64,000 nt of DNA from Saccharofermentans sp. (GCA_024403675.1 JAKSRH010000004.1:37811-101810); one strand, 5' to 3'; counted from the first letter of the stretch, positions 18,551 to 28,062 are shown. Made by a program: numbers and translations. Notes: generated from the letters alone by a model not told the origin.

Positions 18551-19206
18551 TTACTTCAAATTACACATTAATTATCTCGGGAGGACCAATGCCACATGCG
18601 GCGGAGGTTCTTTCTTCTTATGCTTCAAAAGCTAATAGCATCATATGCGCAGATAGTGGTGTGGATTATGCACGCGAGGCAGGGATAAAGATAGATAAGG
18701 TTTTTGGTGACCTTGATTCCATAAGTGAAGTTGGAAAAGCTTACGTAGATATTAATAGGATTCCTTTGGAAGTTTTTCCTTGCGAAAAGGACATGACTGA
18801 TACAGAGTTAGTGCTAAGTAGCACTTCTGGTGATGTTGTGCTTTTTGTGGCTTTAAATGGTCGTATAGATCACATTATGGGCAATATCCTTATGTGTGCC
18901 CGTTATGTGGATGAAGGCCGTAAAATAATGATTACAGACGGTAGTTTTAAGGTGTATTTCCTTAAAGGTGAAGATACACTTTACTATGAAACTTGTGGTA
19001 ATGAGGTGGTGTCACTTTTGCCACTTCGTTATGATGAAGATGTAACTGGAGTTACTACTAGAGGTCTTTACTATGAGTTGTCAGATGCTACTTTAAAATA
19101 CGGCTATTCTCTTGGGGTAAGTAACTGCTTTAAGAAAAGTGGGACTTCATGTGAGATTTCTCAAAAGTCAGGTATCATGGGCGTTTTTATTGGTCCTGAG
19201 AGCTAA
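18547..19206 (+). CDS. thiN: Thiamine pyrophosphokinase
   Basis: Phosphorylates thiamine to thiamine pyrophosphate with ATP. The 219-residue protein has CADSGVDYA and FGDLDS in the N-terminal ATP-binding half and GRIDHIMGNI, the family signature. Starts in an ATGA overlap with rpe. Last gene of the run, followed by a terminator at 19300. Confidence 0.93.
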   Translation: MITSNYTLIISGGPMPHAAEVLSSYASKANSIICADSGVDYAREAGIKIDKVFGDLDSISEVGKAYVDINRIPLEVFPCEKDMTDTELVLSSTSGDVVLFVALNGRIDHIMGNILMCARYVDEGRKIMITDGSFKVYFLKGEDTLYYETCGNEVVSLLPLRYDEDVTGVTTRGLYYELSDATLKYGYSLGVSNCFKKSGTSCEISQKSGIMGVFIGPES

Positions 19207-19248
19207 AGAGGGTTAATAATAGGACATAATTATGGGACAAAAACCTAC

Positions 19249-19283
19249 TTGTTGGTACTGAGGATGCGGTAGTAATATATAAT
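19249..19283 (+). promoter_or_regulatory. Candidate promoter upstream of a terminator
   Basis: A perfect TATAAT at 19278-19283, overlapping a second -10-like TAATAT at 19273-19278 that sits 18 bp after TTGTTG (19249-19254). Any transcript would begin near 19290 and run within about 10 nt into the terminator hairpin at 19300, so the promoter is either attenuated or fortuitous. Confidence 0.35.
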
Positions 19284-19299
19284 CGTGATCACAAGATAG

Positions 19300-19330
19300 A
19301 AGACCGAACGAATTTCGCTCGGTCTTTTTT
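19300..19330 (+). terminator. Rho-independent terminator after thiN
   Basis: AAGACCGA pairs with TCGGTCTT (19300-19307 with 19319-19326), extended inside by CGA/TCG, followed by a run of T. It closes the long housekeeping run and precedes the DUF5688 gene. Confidence 0.85.
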
Positions 19331-19350
19331 ATTACCAATAAAGGAGATAA

Positions 19351-20316
19351 ATGATGCTGAATTACGAAGAATTTAAGCAAGAAATCAGAGACAATTTAAT
19401 TCCTAGAATGGGAGATAAATATTCTGATTGTGTATTTGAAGAGATGGAAGTCAATAAAGCGGGCAAGGTAAAAGATGGCTTCGGAATTAATTCACTTACA
19501 AAAAAGAAAAAGAACAAATCAATTATGCCTACACTATATTTTGATGACCTTTATAGGGATTATTTAGTTCATGGTGACATGGAACTGGTATTAGATTGTG
19601 TTACTAAGGCAATGCTAAAGGGAATGAAAGAAGGAAAGCACATTATTAAAGCGATTGATATTGAAAAAGGACCTGAAAGGGTCCTTTTTCAATTGCTTAA
19701 TGTTAATGAGTATCAGTCTCTTTTAAATGAAGTTCCTCATAGACGCTTCTTGGACTTGGCAGTTATTTACAGGTGGGCAATTAATGTAAGTAGTGATGGC
19801 TTTTCGAGTACTATTATTAACTACGAAATGGCGGAAAAGTATGGTCTTAGTGAAGATGACCTTTATGAGATGGCTTTCTATAACACACGAAAGTATTTTC
19901 CACCTGTAATTAATTCCATGGACGATATTGTCTTTAACATGGTCATGAGAAATGGTGCCACTGCAAAGGAAGCTAGGGAAGTCATTAGTAGAATTCCTGA
20001 AGAAAATAAGATGTTCTTTATTACTAATGGTTGTAGCAAAATTGGCGCAGTTGTTCTTCTTTATAACGATATTTTTAGAAGTATGGCGCGTAGGTTGGGT
20101 TCAGATCTTTACGTAGTACCTTTGTCATCAGCAGAGATTATGGTTATGCCAGTAAACTCGGATAATGATATAGAAAAGATTGCTGAATCCTTTATGAGGC
20201 TTAATGAAGTTAAATTCGAAGATGAGGATTTTATTTCTGACAATATCTATTATTTTGACGCTGAATTATGTCAATTGAGTTGTTTTTCCTCGTTTAATCA
20301 GGGGGATATACAATGA
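19351..20316 (+). CDS. DUF5688 family protein
   Basis: A 321-residue, soluble, acidic protein with the look of DUF5688, a family seen mainly in Lachnospiraceae and relatives and without known function. Family-like segments include MLNYEEFKQEI at the start and FFITNGCSKIGAVVLLY followed by YVVPLSSAEIMVMP in the C-terminal third. AAGGAG at 19341-19346 serves either ATG (19351 or 19354). Its stop overlaps the start of the giant adhesin gene by 4 bp, so the two are translationally coupled; whether it acts with the adhesin is unknown. Confidence 0.8.
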   Translation: MMLNYEEFKQEIRDNLIPRMGDKYSDCVFEEMEVNKAGKVKDGFGINSLTKKKKNKSIMPTLYFDDLYRDYLVHGDMELVLDCVTKAMLKGMKEGKHIIKAIDIEKGPERVLFQLLNVNEYQSLLNEVPHRRFLDLAVIYRWAINVSSDGFSSTIINYEMAEKYGLSEDDLYEMAFYNTRKYFPPVINSMDDIVFNMVMRNGATAKEAREVISRIPEENKMFFITNGCSKIGAVVLLYNDIFRSMARRLGSDLYVVPLSSAEIMVMPVNSDNDIEKIAESFMRLNEVKFEDEDFISDNIYYFDAELCQLSCFSSFNQGDIQ

Positions 20317-23300
20317 AGACTCGTATTATTAAAAAGATTGTTTCTTTGGGTGTTGCTTTAGGTGTTATCTTTGGCTTTTCTTTTGCTGGCATAGAGCTAT
20401 TCTTAACATCTAGTAAGTACTATAAGGAGCATGACTCACATGTTAAGTTCGATGCTTTTGGAGATGTTAAGGAGATTAAAGTATCTGCTAATACAAATGA
20501 TTCATTATCGATAGAAGACTATCTCTATAGTAATAGAAATGTTGATTTAATTCCTGTTTGTTCGAAGGAGATGGAACAGGTTGATGCTATTAGGGTAAAG
20601 CAGATATTTGTGGATAAGTCATCACTTGATTTTGAAGTTAATTCTAGTAGTGATTATTGGGCTAATACTAGAGATTATGCTGGTTACCTTAAGATGAATG
20701 AATCAGTTCAAATCCTCTATGATCCTGGTAAAGATTCTGATTATTTCTTATCCCTTGTAAATCCTATGGATAACATTAATAGTTCTGTGGAATTCACTAA
20801 GAGTAATATGCAAGGTGAATCAATAGATAATTGTATTTACGACAGTGATACCGGTATCGCTTATATTAGAAAGAATGCTATTTCTGATGAAGGTCTAGCT
20901 TCAATTCAGGCAGAAGTGTTTTATATGTGTGATAATGCTTCACCCTCAAATAATGTTGGTGTATCTGTAACAAATAAAAACATATCTGATGGACTAATAA
21001 GTAACGGTATAGCGTCTCTTGATGCCGCTGATGATGTAGTCAAAATCCACATCGCTAGTAAAAAGGCGCAAATGGAATTAGCCACAGATTACCTTGGGGT
21101 TAAGATCAATGACCATGAGGTAAGTAGTAACTATTATTGGTACAACAAAGATGATGGCTCATTAGTAATTAAGTATCCAGCATCTAGTATTTATTCTGTT
21201 TCTATTGAGGCGCAAAAGCCCGGGGTTTATAAAAGGGTATTGAATTATCTTTACCACATGTGGGATGCTCCTACAGTAAATGCTGACTCTTTTGATGATA
21301 TGAATGTAGCAAGTGGTGCGTGGTCTGCATCAGGAGGTGTGCCTGGAGCTGGTACTACCTTTGTGGTAGATGGTGTTTCTGTTCAATATGGTAACTATAC
21401 TGCTGATGGTAAAACTTATATTCCTAGAACAGAAAATAAGTTAACAGATGCAGACCTAGCTAATATGGCATCAGTTATTGCAGGAGGAAGTGGTGGAGAC
21501 CTTAATGCTCAGTACTATGCTTCTGGTAACTTTCAGGTATATAAGGTAAATATCCCAGATAAAACACTTGTAAAAGATGGTATTACTTACCATATACCTG
21601 CATCTACTTTCGTGCTTCATTGCTCTCATAGTACGGTTAATGCCATATCTGGAAATCCCAACATGGATCCAGGTAAGGTTATTGTTAATATCATGGGCAT
21701 TTCTAATGGTTTCGCACTTGTGGGTATGTTTACGGAATTTCCAGGTTATGCTCAAGAAGGTGTTGGTTATTTTAGAGTGCCTTTCGAGACAGATACCACG
21801 GCACATGCTAAGGTAAATATTCATAAAAGTTACCTTGGTAACGGTTATCCTAAAGCTATTTTTGCTATTGTTCCTGAAAGTCAGGCAGGTATTGATAACT
21901 ATGGTATCACTGCCATGAATAATGTTAAGGCTTTCGTAAGACATGTGTATCGTTATGCTGGTGTAAGTGATGTAGCTGCCATGAGTAACTGGGAAGCAGA
22001 TATCTTTTGTTGCCGTGGTTCCAAGCCTGCCACATCTAGCGTTATTAGGACTATGTTTTATCAGCTTTTTTCTAACCGCATGCACTATGACGGGCTTGAA
22101 GATGGCACTTCAGTATTAAGGTTTAATTCTCCTGATGATGCAAACTATGTTATTGGTATTTTAATATGCGCCCTCAATGATACTTATGAGTACGGTTCTG
22201 CACAGAACTGGGTATATACGGAAACATTTCCTGAAAATACTGAACTTGATGTATATAGAGCAATTGATGAGGTACTTTGTGCGCCTGTGTATAACAAGTC
22301 AGATACGATTGATGCTATTGGAAGATTTTATGTTTCTCCTGATATTACATTGATGGTTACAGATGGTAATGGTAATGCTAGTGCTGATTTGTTCCTGGGT
22401 AACATTTCTAGTGGAAATTCTTCTATTACTGCTAAGTTTATGTATCGCGAAGTGTTTGGTGGTAGAGACCAAGGTAAGATTGATAGTGATACTTATACAC
22501 TTGAACTTACATATAACCAGGTGTCAGGAGGGACAAGTATTACTTATGGTATCTATGCTGGTAACGGAGCCATAATTTATAGCAAAATAGGTGATTCCAT
22601 AACTCTTGTTAATACTATGGGAGTGGGATCTGATAGTTTTGTTAATGCTAAAGATGATGTGGTATATCCAGCTTCAATTAGCCTTGTGAAAACTGGTGGT
22701 GTGTTTTCTGGTGTAAATGTAGAGCGAAAAACAATAAATGGTAAGACATATGTGATTAATAGTCCTTATCAGACTAATGTGCCTGTAAATGGTGCAATAT
22801 ATTGTATAACTTCAGGTGCTACTGTTTATCCTATGGTAAGAAATGGTAATAATTTTACTTATGGTAACCTTACTTCTGAAGAAGGAAAAACAACTGTATA
22901 TAAGATTTTTGAGAAGGTTGCTCCAAGTGGTTATAGCGTATCATCTGCTTATTGGGAGGTGTCAGTAATTAGAACACACACAGTAGAAGGTGATACTAAT
23001 GTTTATCGTGATTCTATTTCTAGTATTAAATACTATGGCCCTGATAACAAAAACTACGACGTGGCAGTAAATAGCGAGCCTTTAGTTGCTGTGGATGAGC
23101 TTCAGACAGCGTCTATTACCGTTAATAAGACCTTTGATAAGGTAATTGCGTCAGATAGTGTTAATTATGAGGAAGAACTTAAAAAGTGCGTTTTTGGCCT
23201 TTATGCTAAGGAGAAAATTACTCTTACTAATGGTACAACTATTGCCCCAGGCACTTTAGTTAGCGTAGCTACTATTAGTAGCTGGGATGGAAGTGAAAGT

Positions 23301-26300
23301 GATATTAAAGGTTATGCTTCCTTTGAAGGAATTCCTAATGGTAAGTACTATGTCGCCGAATTAGATGGTTCTAGCTTGTTTGCTTTAGATAAGTCTCAAA
23401 AGGAAGTAAATGCAAATGGTGGAAAGTACACGGTGTCTTTTACTAATAGAACTGGTTCTATAAATGTAGTTAAAACTAAGCCTAGTGGCGACAGATTTAT
23501 GTTAGATACGGTAAAGTTTGAACTATATAAAGATGGTGTAAAACTAATAGCTACTGGAACTACCAATGCTAAGGGTGAAGTTAGTTGGGATAATGATGTG
23601 TCATCACTACTACTAGGTAGCTATGTTATTAAAGAAAGCTTCACTCCAGTAACTTATGAGTGCACGGATGGCACTATTCTTAACTATGAAATTCAAAACA
23701 ATTCTAATTGGAAAAAAGAGTCTGATACTTCATATTCATATGCTTTTGAACTTAAGGATGATATAGGTTCTGAGATTACTTTTAGTGTAGAGAATGATTT
23801 GCAGGATACAGAATTTTTCTTAAGAAAAGTGATTATTTCCGAAGGTGATGAAGCTGATATTAGATTTGATCTTATTTCTAATGATGTACTTGTTGCTCAA
23901 GGTAGCTGCCATACAGAAGGCGATACTACTAAGGAATATGACGTGGTATGGGATTTTGATGGAAGTAAAAATTCGCACATTATGATTCCTACAGGTGTAT
24001 ATGAGTTACGAGAGTATATAGAAGAATCTAGTTTTTGTGGAGTGGATTATACATACCTTTGTCCTGATGGTTTTGAAATTAGTAGTGATGGTACTTATTT
24101 CTATAAGTATATGTATATCACTGACAATGAAGGTGTAACTAGCGAAGTAGTTACAAATACTAGAAAGACAGCAGACCTTGAAATAATGAAAGACTCAGAA
24201 ACAGGAGAAATCGAGAATGTTATGTTCCGTCTTTGTTATAGAGGAAATGATGAGGAACCTTGTGCCAAAGAGGAGCGTGTCTTGATAAGACCTTCGGAGG
24301 ACCAAACTGTCTTTATGACTAACGAAGAGGGTAATATCAGAATTACTAATTTGCCTCAGGGTTGGTATGAGATTATTGAGATAGTACCTGATGGTAACAA
24401 AGTTATTTGGGAAGGCGATTTATCAGAGGAGGGTAATAGACTTGTAAACCTTTCTGGAGAAGACGCATATGTTACTACAATGGTAACCGCACGAAATGAG
24501 ATTAATGTCTCAGTGGTAGTAGATAAGAAGGATTTATGGACGCTTAAGGCTGTTGGTGGTGCTTCTTTTACTCTTTATAGTGATGTTAATAGAAATGGTA
24601 TCGTAGACGATGAAGAGGAAGAGACAAGAGTTTTAGCATATGATGAAGATAAGGATGGTGTTGTAGAGTTTAATAACCTTCCTTCTGGTCAGTACATAAT
24701 TCGAGAGTATGCTACAGTAAATGGCTATTATATTAATTACACTGATTTTGTTGTTGTAATTAATAGTAGAGATAATAGTTATGTCGAAGTTGATGAAGAG
24801 CCTTATAGTGTACCTATACTTATTTATAAGAAAGACTTCGATGATGATAATCATTACCTTAGTGGCGCAGTGTTTACCCTTTATGAAGATGTTAATCGTA
24901 ATGGATTATACGAGGAAGATATTGATGTAAAGGCTGTGACTTATGGAGATGAGAGAGGTGTAACGAAGGAAGCATCTTTCTATGAAATCACTAAAGATGG
25001 TAATAAAGTTTATATTTCTGATTATGTTAAGCCAGGATATTATCTTATTTATGAAGAAGTTACTCCATACGGATATGACCATGTAAATAGTAAGTTCACT
25101 TCTGTTGTTATTGATTCTGTTGATACAGATACGGATGGATTTAAGGTGTTTCCTCATGAGGTGACTATTAAAAATATATGTCGTGGAAGTGTGCATATCA
25201 CAAAGGTAGATGAGGAATATCCTGATATGAAACTATCTGGTGCAGAATTTTCAGTTTATAAGGATGTGAATAAAAACATGATTATTGATGAAAAAGATGT
25301 ATTGGTGGGTACTATGAAGGAAGAAAGTATAGGTGAGTACTATGCTTATGATTTGCCTTATGGTGACTATCTTATCGAGGAGACAATGTCTCCAGCAGGA
25401 TATGTAAAGAGAGATGATACATGGAATGTATCAATTAAAGAAAATGGTGAAGTGTACGATATTCTTGATAGTGATTTTGAAGGTATTAGTAATAAGTTCT
25501 CTGGTAGAGTAAGCATCTATAAGACAGAGTCAGAAAATGTAGGAACGGGCAAGTATGTTTCTGGCGCTGTTTTTAGTGTGTACACTGATGATAATGAGTA
25601 TGTAGGAATACTTAATGAGGATGTAGATGGTGTATACCGCTTAAGTGGACTCAAGCGAGGTAACTATTATGTTATAGAAGAGGTGGCTCCTGAAGGCTTT
25701 ATAAGAGACGAAGGAGTGTATTCTTTTGAGATTAGTAATGATGCTTACGACGTAGTGGTAGATAACGCTGATACTTATGGTGTGGAAGGTTATTTTATCG
25801 AGGATATTCCTAGCATTGGTACAACGCTTACAAACGATAAGACAAAGTCTCATATTGTGCCACGTAATAGTGTAGTGACTCTTACGGACGAGGTTAGTTA
25901 TTCTGGTCTTATTCCTGGTAAGGAGTATGTTATGACGGGTACATTAGTAAATAAAACTAATGGTAAGCGTGTTACTGGTGTAAGTGATGTAGATATTACT
26001 TTCGTGCCTGCTACGTCTTCTGGTGTGGTGAAGGTGCCATTTACTTTGCAGACTTCTAGAATTGATGGTAATGCCGTTGTTGCTTATGAAAAGCTTTATC
26101 TTGATGGTAATTTGGTTGTTGATCACTCAGATATTAACAATTCTAGTCAGACAGTTAGTTTTAATAAAGTAGATGTCCCAAGTACAGGTGAAGCGTCCAT
26201 TTACTATTACACCTTAATTGGTGCTATGACTGTTTTGGGCAGTGCAGTTCTGGCAGGTTATGTGTCACTTGTTAAAGGCAGCAAAAGCAAAGACGATGAG

Positions 26301-26309
26301 AGGGAATAA
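20313..26309 (+). CDS. Large sortase-anchored surface protein with SpaA/CnaB-like repeats and a VaFE-type domain
   Basis: A 1998-residue predicted adhesin. The N-terminus has a basic start and hydrophobic segment (about 1-30) typical of a signal peptide. Residues ~35-780 are not recognised. From ~785 onward there is a series of CnaB/SpaA-type beta-sandwich repeats, each ending in patterns such as YVIKE, YIIRE or YLIEE (starts near 785, 933, 1047, 1399, 1499, 1625 and 1730). Three repeats carry EF-hand-like loops (DVNRNGIVDDEEE near 1423, DVNRNGLYEED near 1525, DVNKNMIIDEKD near 1651). Residues ~1838-1950 match VaFE-type domains (PGKEYVMTGTL, VVAYEKLY). The end has sorting signal VPSTGE (1955-1960), a membrane segment and a charged tail KGSKSKDDERE. 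No sortase gene is in the window. SD GGGGGAT precedes the ATG; overlap with the DUF5688 gene is 4 bp. Confidence 0.9.
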   Translation: MKTRIIKKIVSLGVALGVIFGFSFAGIELFLTSSKYYKEHDSHVKFDAFGDVKEIKVSANTNDSLSIEDYLYSNRNVDLIPVCSKEMEQVDAIRVKQIFVDKSSLDFEVNSSSDYWANTRDYAGYLKMNESVQILYDPGKDSDYFLSLVNPMDNINSSVEFTKSNMQGESIDNCIYDSDTGIAYIRKNAISDEGLASIQAEVFYMCDNASPSNNVGVSVTNKNISDGLISNGIASLDAADDVVKIHIASKKAQMELATDYLGVKINDHEVSSNYYWYNKDDGSLVIKYPASSIYSVSIEAQKPGVYKRVLNYLYHMWDAPTVNADSFDDMNVASGAWSASGGVPGAGTTFVVDGVSVQYGNYTADGKTYIPRTENKLTDADLANMASVIAGGSGGDLNAQYYASGNFQVYKVNIPDKTLVKDGITYHIPASTFVLHCSHSTVNAISGNPNMDPGKVIVNIMGISNGFALVGMFTEFPGYAQEGVGYFRVPFETDTTAHAKVNIHKSYLGNGYPKAIFAIVPESQAGIDNYGITAMNNVKAFVRHVYRYAGVSDVAAMSNWEADIFCCRGSKPATSSVIRTMFYQLFSNRMHYDGLEDGTSVLRFNSPDDANYVIGILICALNDTYEYGSAQNWVYTETFPENTELDVYRAIDEVLCAPVYNKSDTIDAIGRFYVSPDITLMVTDGNGNASADLFLGNISSGNSSITAKFMYREVFGGRDQGKIDSDTYTLELTYNQVSGGTSITYGIYAGNGAIIYSKIGDSITLVNTMGVGSDSFVNAKDDVVYPASISLVKTGGVFSGVNVERKTINGKTYVINSPYQTNVPVNGAIYCITSGATVYPMVRNGNNFTYGNLTSEEGKTTVYKIFEKVAPSGYSVSSAYWEVSVIRTHTVEGDTNVYRDSISSIKYYGPDNKNYDVAVNSEPLVAVDELQTASITVNKTFDKVIASDSVNYEEELKKCVFGLYAKEKITLTNGTTIAPGTLVSVATISSWDGSESDIKGYASFEGIPNGKYYVAELDGSSLFALDKSQKEVNANGGKYTVSFTNRTGSINVVKTKPSGDRFMLDTVKFELYKDGVKLIATGTTNAKGEVSWDNDVSSLLLGSYVIKESFTPVTYECTDGTILNYEIQNNSNWKKESDTSYSYAFELKDDIGSEITFSVENDLQDTEFFLRKVIISEGDEADIRFDLISNDVLVAQGSCHTEGDTTKEYDVVWDFDGSKNSHIMIPTGVYELREYIEESSFCGVDYTYLCPDGFEISSDGTYFYKYMYITDNEGVTSEVVTNTRKTADLEIMKDSETGEIENVMFRLCYRGNDEEPCAKEERVLIRPSEDQTVFMTNEEGNIRITNLPQGWYEIIEIVPDGNKVIWEGDLSEEGNRLVNLSGEDAYVTTMVTARNEINVSVVVDKKDLWTLKAVGGASFTLYSDVNRNGIVDDEEEETRVLAYDEDKDGVVEFNNLPSGQYIIREYATVNGYYINYTDFVVVINSRDNSYVEVDEEPYSVPILIYKKDFDDDNHYLSGAVFTLYEDVNRNGLYEEDIDVKAVTYGDERGVTKEASFYEITKDGNKVYISDYVKPGYYLIYEEVTPYGYDHVNSKFTSVVIDSVDTDTDGFKVFPHEVTIKNICRGSVHITKVDEEYPDMKLSGAEFSVYKDVNKNMIIDEKDVLVGTMKEESIGEYYAYDLPYGDYLIEETMSPAGYVKRDDTWNVSIKENGEVYDILDSDFEGISNKFSGRVSIYKTESENVGTGKYVSGAVFSVYTDDNEYVGILNEDVDGVYRLSGLKRGNYYVIEEVAPEGFIRDEGVYSFEISNDAYDVVVDNADTYGVEGYFIEDIPSIGTTLTNDKTKSHIVPRNSVVTLTDEVSYSGLIPGKEYVMTGTLVNKTNGKRVTGVSDVDITFVPATSSGVVKVPFTLQTSRIDGNAVVAYEKLYLDGNLVVDHSDINNSSQTVSFNKVDVPSTGEASIYYYTLIGAMTVLGSAVLAGYVSLVKGSKSKDDERE

Positions 26310-26311
26310 TA

Positions 26312-26341
26312 TTGATAAATGTAGTTTATATAAACTATAAT
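26312..26341 (+). promoter_or_regulatory. Promoter with internal 16-bp palindrome for the 55-aa gene
   Basis: TTGATA (26312-26317) and TATAAT (26336-26341) are 18 bp apart. A perfect 16-bp palindrome TAGTTTATATAAACTA (26322-26337) fills the spacer and overlaps the -10, the expected place for an operator. Confidence 0.6.
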
Positions 26342-26351
26342 GCAATTGTGT

Positions 26352-26416
26352 TCCTTCTCTAGATTGGCTATAACAACCAAAATTTGTATAGAGAAAGGAC
26401 TGTCGGAGGTGACAGT
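26352..26416 (+). promoter_or_regulatory. Structured 5' leader with ribosome-binding site in a hairpin loop
   Basis: Two adjoining hairpins occupy the predicted leader. The first pairs TCCTTCTCTA (26352-26361) with TAGAGAAAGGA (26389-26399), one base bulged. The second is ACTGTC (26399-26404) with GACAGT (26411-26416), perfectly paired, and its 6-nt loop GGAGGT is the Shine-Dalgarno sequence; the ATG follows directly. Confidence 0.6.
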
Positions 26417-26584
26417 ATGTCCGAAGAAATGGGAATGACAAATGAACAATACAAGGGAATGCTTCTTGATGAATTGGAAGATTGGGAAGAAGTATTAAAT
26501 CTTGCAATCGAATCTGATAATGAAAAAATAAAAAGAAAAGCTGAAAAGCAGATTGAGAAAATTAACGAAAAATTGAAGTTCTAA
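26417..26584 (+). CDS. Small acidic helical protein, function unknown
   Basis: A 55-residue protein, start ATG at 26417 behind GGAGGT. The sequence is acidic in the first half (LLDELEDWEEVL) and lysine-rich in the second (KIKRKAEKQIEKI), predicted as one or two amphipathic helices; there is no signal peptide or membrane segment. I do not recognise the family. It has its own promoter, structured leader and terminator, so it is a real monocistronic gene rather than a chance ORF. The elaborate leader suggests regulated translation. Confidence 0.7.
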   Translation: MSEEMGMTNEQYKGMLLDELEDWEEVLNLAIESDNEKIKRKAEKQIEKINEKLKF

Positions 26585-26594
26585 GCTAAAAAAG

Positions 26595-26620
26595 ACACCC
26601 CGCTATTAATGGCGGGGTGT
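26595..26620. terminator. Bidirectional terminator
   Basis: ACACCCCGC (26595-26603) pairs with GCGGGGTGT (26612-26620). On the plus strand it is followed by TTATTT; on the minus strand by CTTTTTT, so it ends both the 55-aa gene and the convergent aspartokinase gene. Confidence 0.85.
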
Positions 26621-26644
26621 TTATTTGTGTGTAACACTTATCTA

Positions 26645-27997
26645 TTAAACTCTGAAGAGCTCCTTATAAAGAACTCTTACAGCGTAGTCGCAATACTCTT
26701 CGCCAACACCGAACATCATGGAAATCTCAGATGCACCCTGGTTAACGATTTTGAGGTTGATACCTGCAGAAGAAAGAGCAGAAGCAGCTCTTGCCATGAT
26801 ACCAACGGAGTTTGCCATAGCTTGACCAACGATCATTACAATAGCGAGGTCTCTCTCGATTGTTACAAGCTCAGCACCAGCTTCGTTACGGATTCTATTA
26901 ACAAGAATCTGCTCCTTAGCCTGATCAACATACTTGCTTCTAACAATAACAGTTACGGAGTCGATACCAGATGGCATATGCTCGATACAGATACCTTCCT
27001 CTGTGAAAATCTGGAGAAGCTTAAGAAGGAAGCCTGTCTCGTGATTCATGAGATACTTAGTAATTGTAATTGTAAGGAAGTTCTTCTCACCAGCGATACC
27101 TGTAATAAGGGAATCGTAATGAGTTCTCTTAGAAACAATCTTTGTACCCTTAGCAGATGGGTTATTTGTATTCTTGATGTTTACTGGAATACCTCTTACA
27201 TATACAGGGTAAAGTGCTTCCTCGTGGAGAACTGAGAAACCAGCATAAGCAAGCTCTCTCATCTCGTCGTATGTAATCTCAGTAATAGGGAATGGATTCT
27301 TAACAAGATTAGGATTAACAGCAAATACGTTGTCAACGTCTGTCCAGTTCTCGTATACTTCTGCATTTACAGCACCTGCAAGGATAGAACCTGTAATATC
27401 AGAACCACCTCTAGAGAAAGTGATAATCTTGCCGTCCTTGCTATATCCGTAGAAACCAGGGAAGATGCAAAGAGACTTTTCATACTTGAGACTCTCGAGG
27501 TTATCGTAGGACTCACCAAGAATACGTGCCTTACCGAGATCGTCGTGCTCGAGGAAGAGACCTTTCTCCTTAGGGTTGCAGTAAATAGCTGGATGACCAA
27601 TAGATGTGAAGTACTTAGCAACGAGACGTGCATTACAATCCTCACCCATAGCCTTAACAGAATCAAGATACATTACCTTATCATCATATGGAGCATAAGC
27701 TGTTGCCTTAAGTGTGTCGATGATTTCTGGAAGTGCTTCTGGAATCTCGAGCTCAGTAGTAATAGACTCGAATCTCTCGATAACCTTATTAAGTTCCTCG
27801 TCGCAGTTGTCATTCTCGAGACGAGCCTTTGCAACAGCGATAAGAAGGTCAGTAACCTTAATATCTTCCTTATTACGCTTACCTGGTGCAGATACAACAA
27901 TAATTCTTCTGTCGCTATCAGCGAGAACGATGTCACAAACCTTCTTGATTTGTGTAGCATCTGCGAGTGATGAACCACCAAACTTAGCAATCTTCAT
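26645..27997 (-). CDS. lysC: Aspartate kinase
   Basis: Phosphorylates aspartate, the first step toward lysine, methionine and threonine. N-terminal KFGGSSLAD and the SRGGSD segment identify the amino-acid kinase fold; the C-terminal ~150 residues contain ACT regulatory domains. 450 residues, monofunctional, no fused homoserine dehydrogenase. ATG at 27997 has AAGGAG upstream. Codon choice (CTC, GAG, AAC) is more biased than in most neighbours, suggesting good expression. The 117-bp upstream gap is too short for a lysine riboswitch or T-box, so feedback through ACT is the likely control. Confidence 0.95.
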   Translation of the reverse strand: MKIAKFGGSSLADATQIKKVCDIVLADSDRRIIVVSAPGKRNKEDIKVTDLLIAVAKARLENDNCDEELNKVIERFESITTELEIPEALPEIIDTLKATAYAPYDDKVMYLDSVKAMGEDCNARLVAKYFTSIGHPAIYCNPKEKGLFLEHDDLGKARILGESYDNLESLKYEKSLCIFPGFYGYSKDGKIITFSRGGSDITGSILAGAVNAEVYENWTDVDNVFAVNPNLVKNPFPITEITYDEMRELAYAGFSVLHEEALYPVYVRGIPVNIKNTNNPSAKGTKIVSKRTHYDSLITGIAGEKNFLTITITKYLMNHETGFLLKLLQIFTEEGICIEHMPSGIDSVTVIVRSKYVDQAKEQILVNRIRNEAGAELVTIERDLAIVMIVGQAMANSVGIMARAASALSSAGINLKIVNQGASEISMMFGVGEEYCDYAVRVLYKELFRV

Positions 27998-28046
27998 AAT
28001 TTGCTCCTTATATATAAAATAATTAATTTATAAAATTTGCGTGTAT

Positions 28047-28055
28047 ATAATACCA
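28047..28055 (-). promoter_or_regulatory. Possible extended -10 for lysC
   Basis: On the minus strand TGG-TATTAT reads from 28055 to 28047, an extended -10 element 50 nt before the lysC start. The -35 position is poor. The same TGGTATTAT string occurs upstream of the minus-strand oxidoreductase gene (30655-30663). Confidence 0.35.
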
Positions 28056-28062
28056 CATGAGA

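Noticed and set aside
20313..26309. Internal-thioester adhesin domain in the N-terminal half of the surface protein
   Set aside because: A Cys (ILICALND) and a Gln (SAQNWVYT) occur close together, but the standard order and spacing of thioester-domain motifs could not be matched.
26609..27235. 208-residue open frame opposite the aspartokinase gene
   Set aside because: Starts inside the terminator region and is antisense to the conserved ACT-domain coding sequence.
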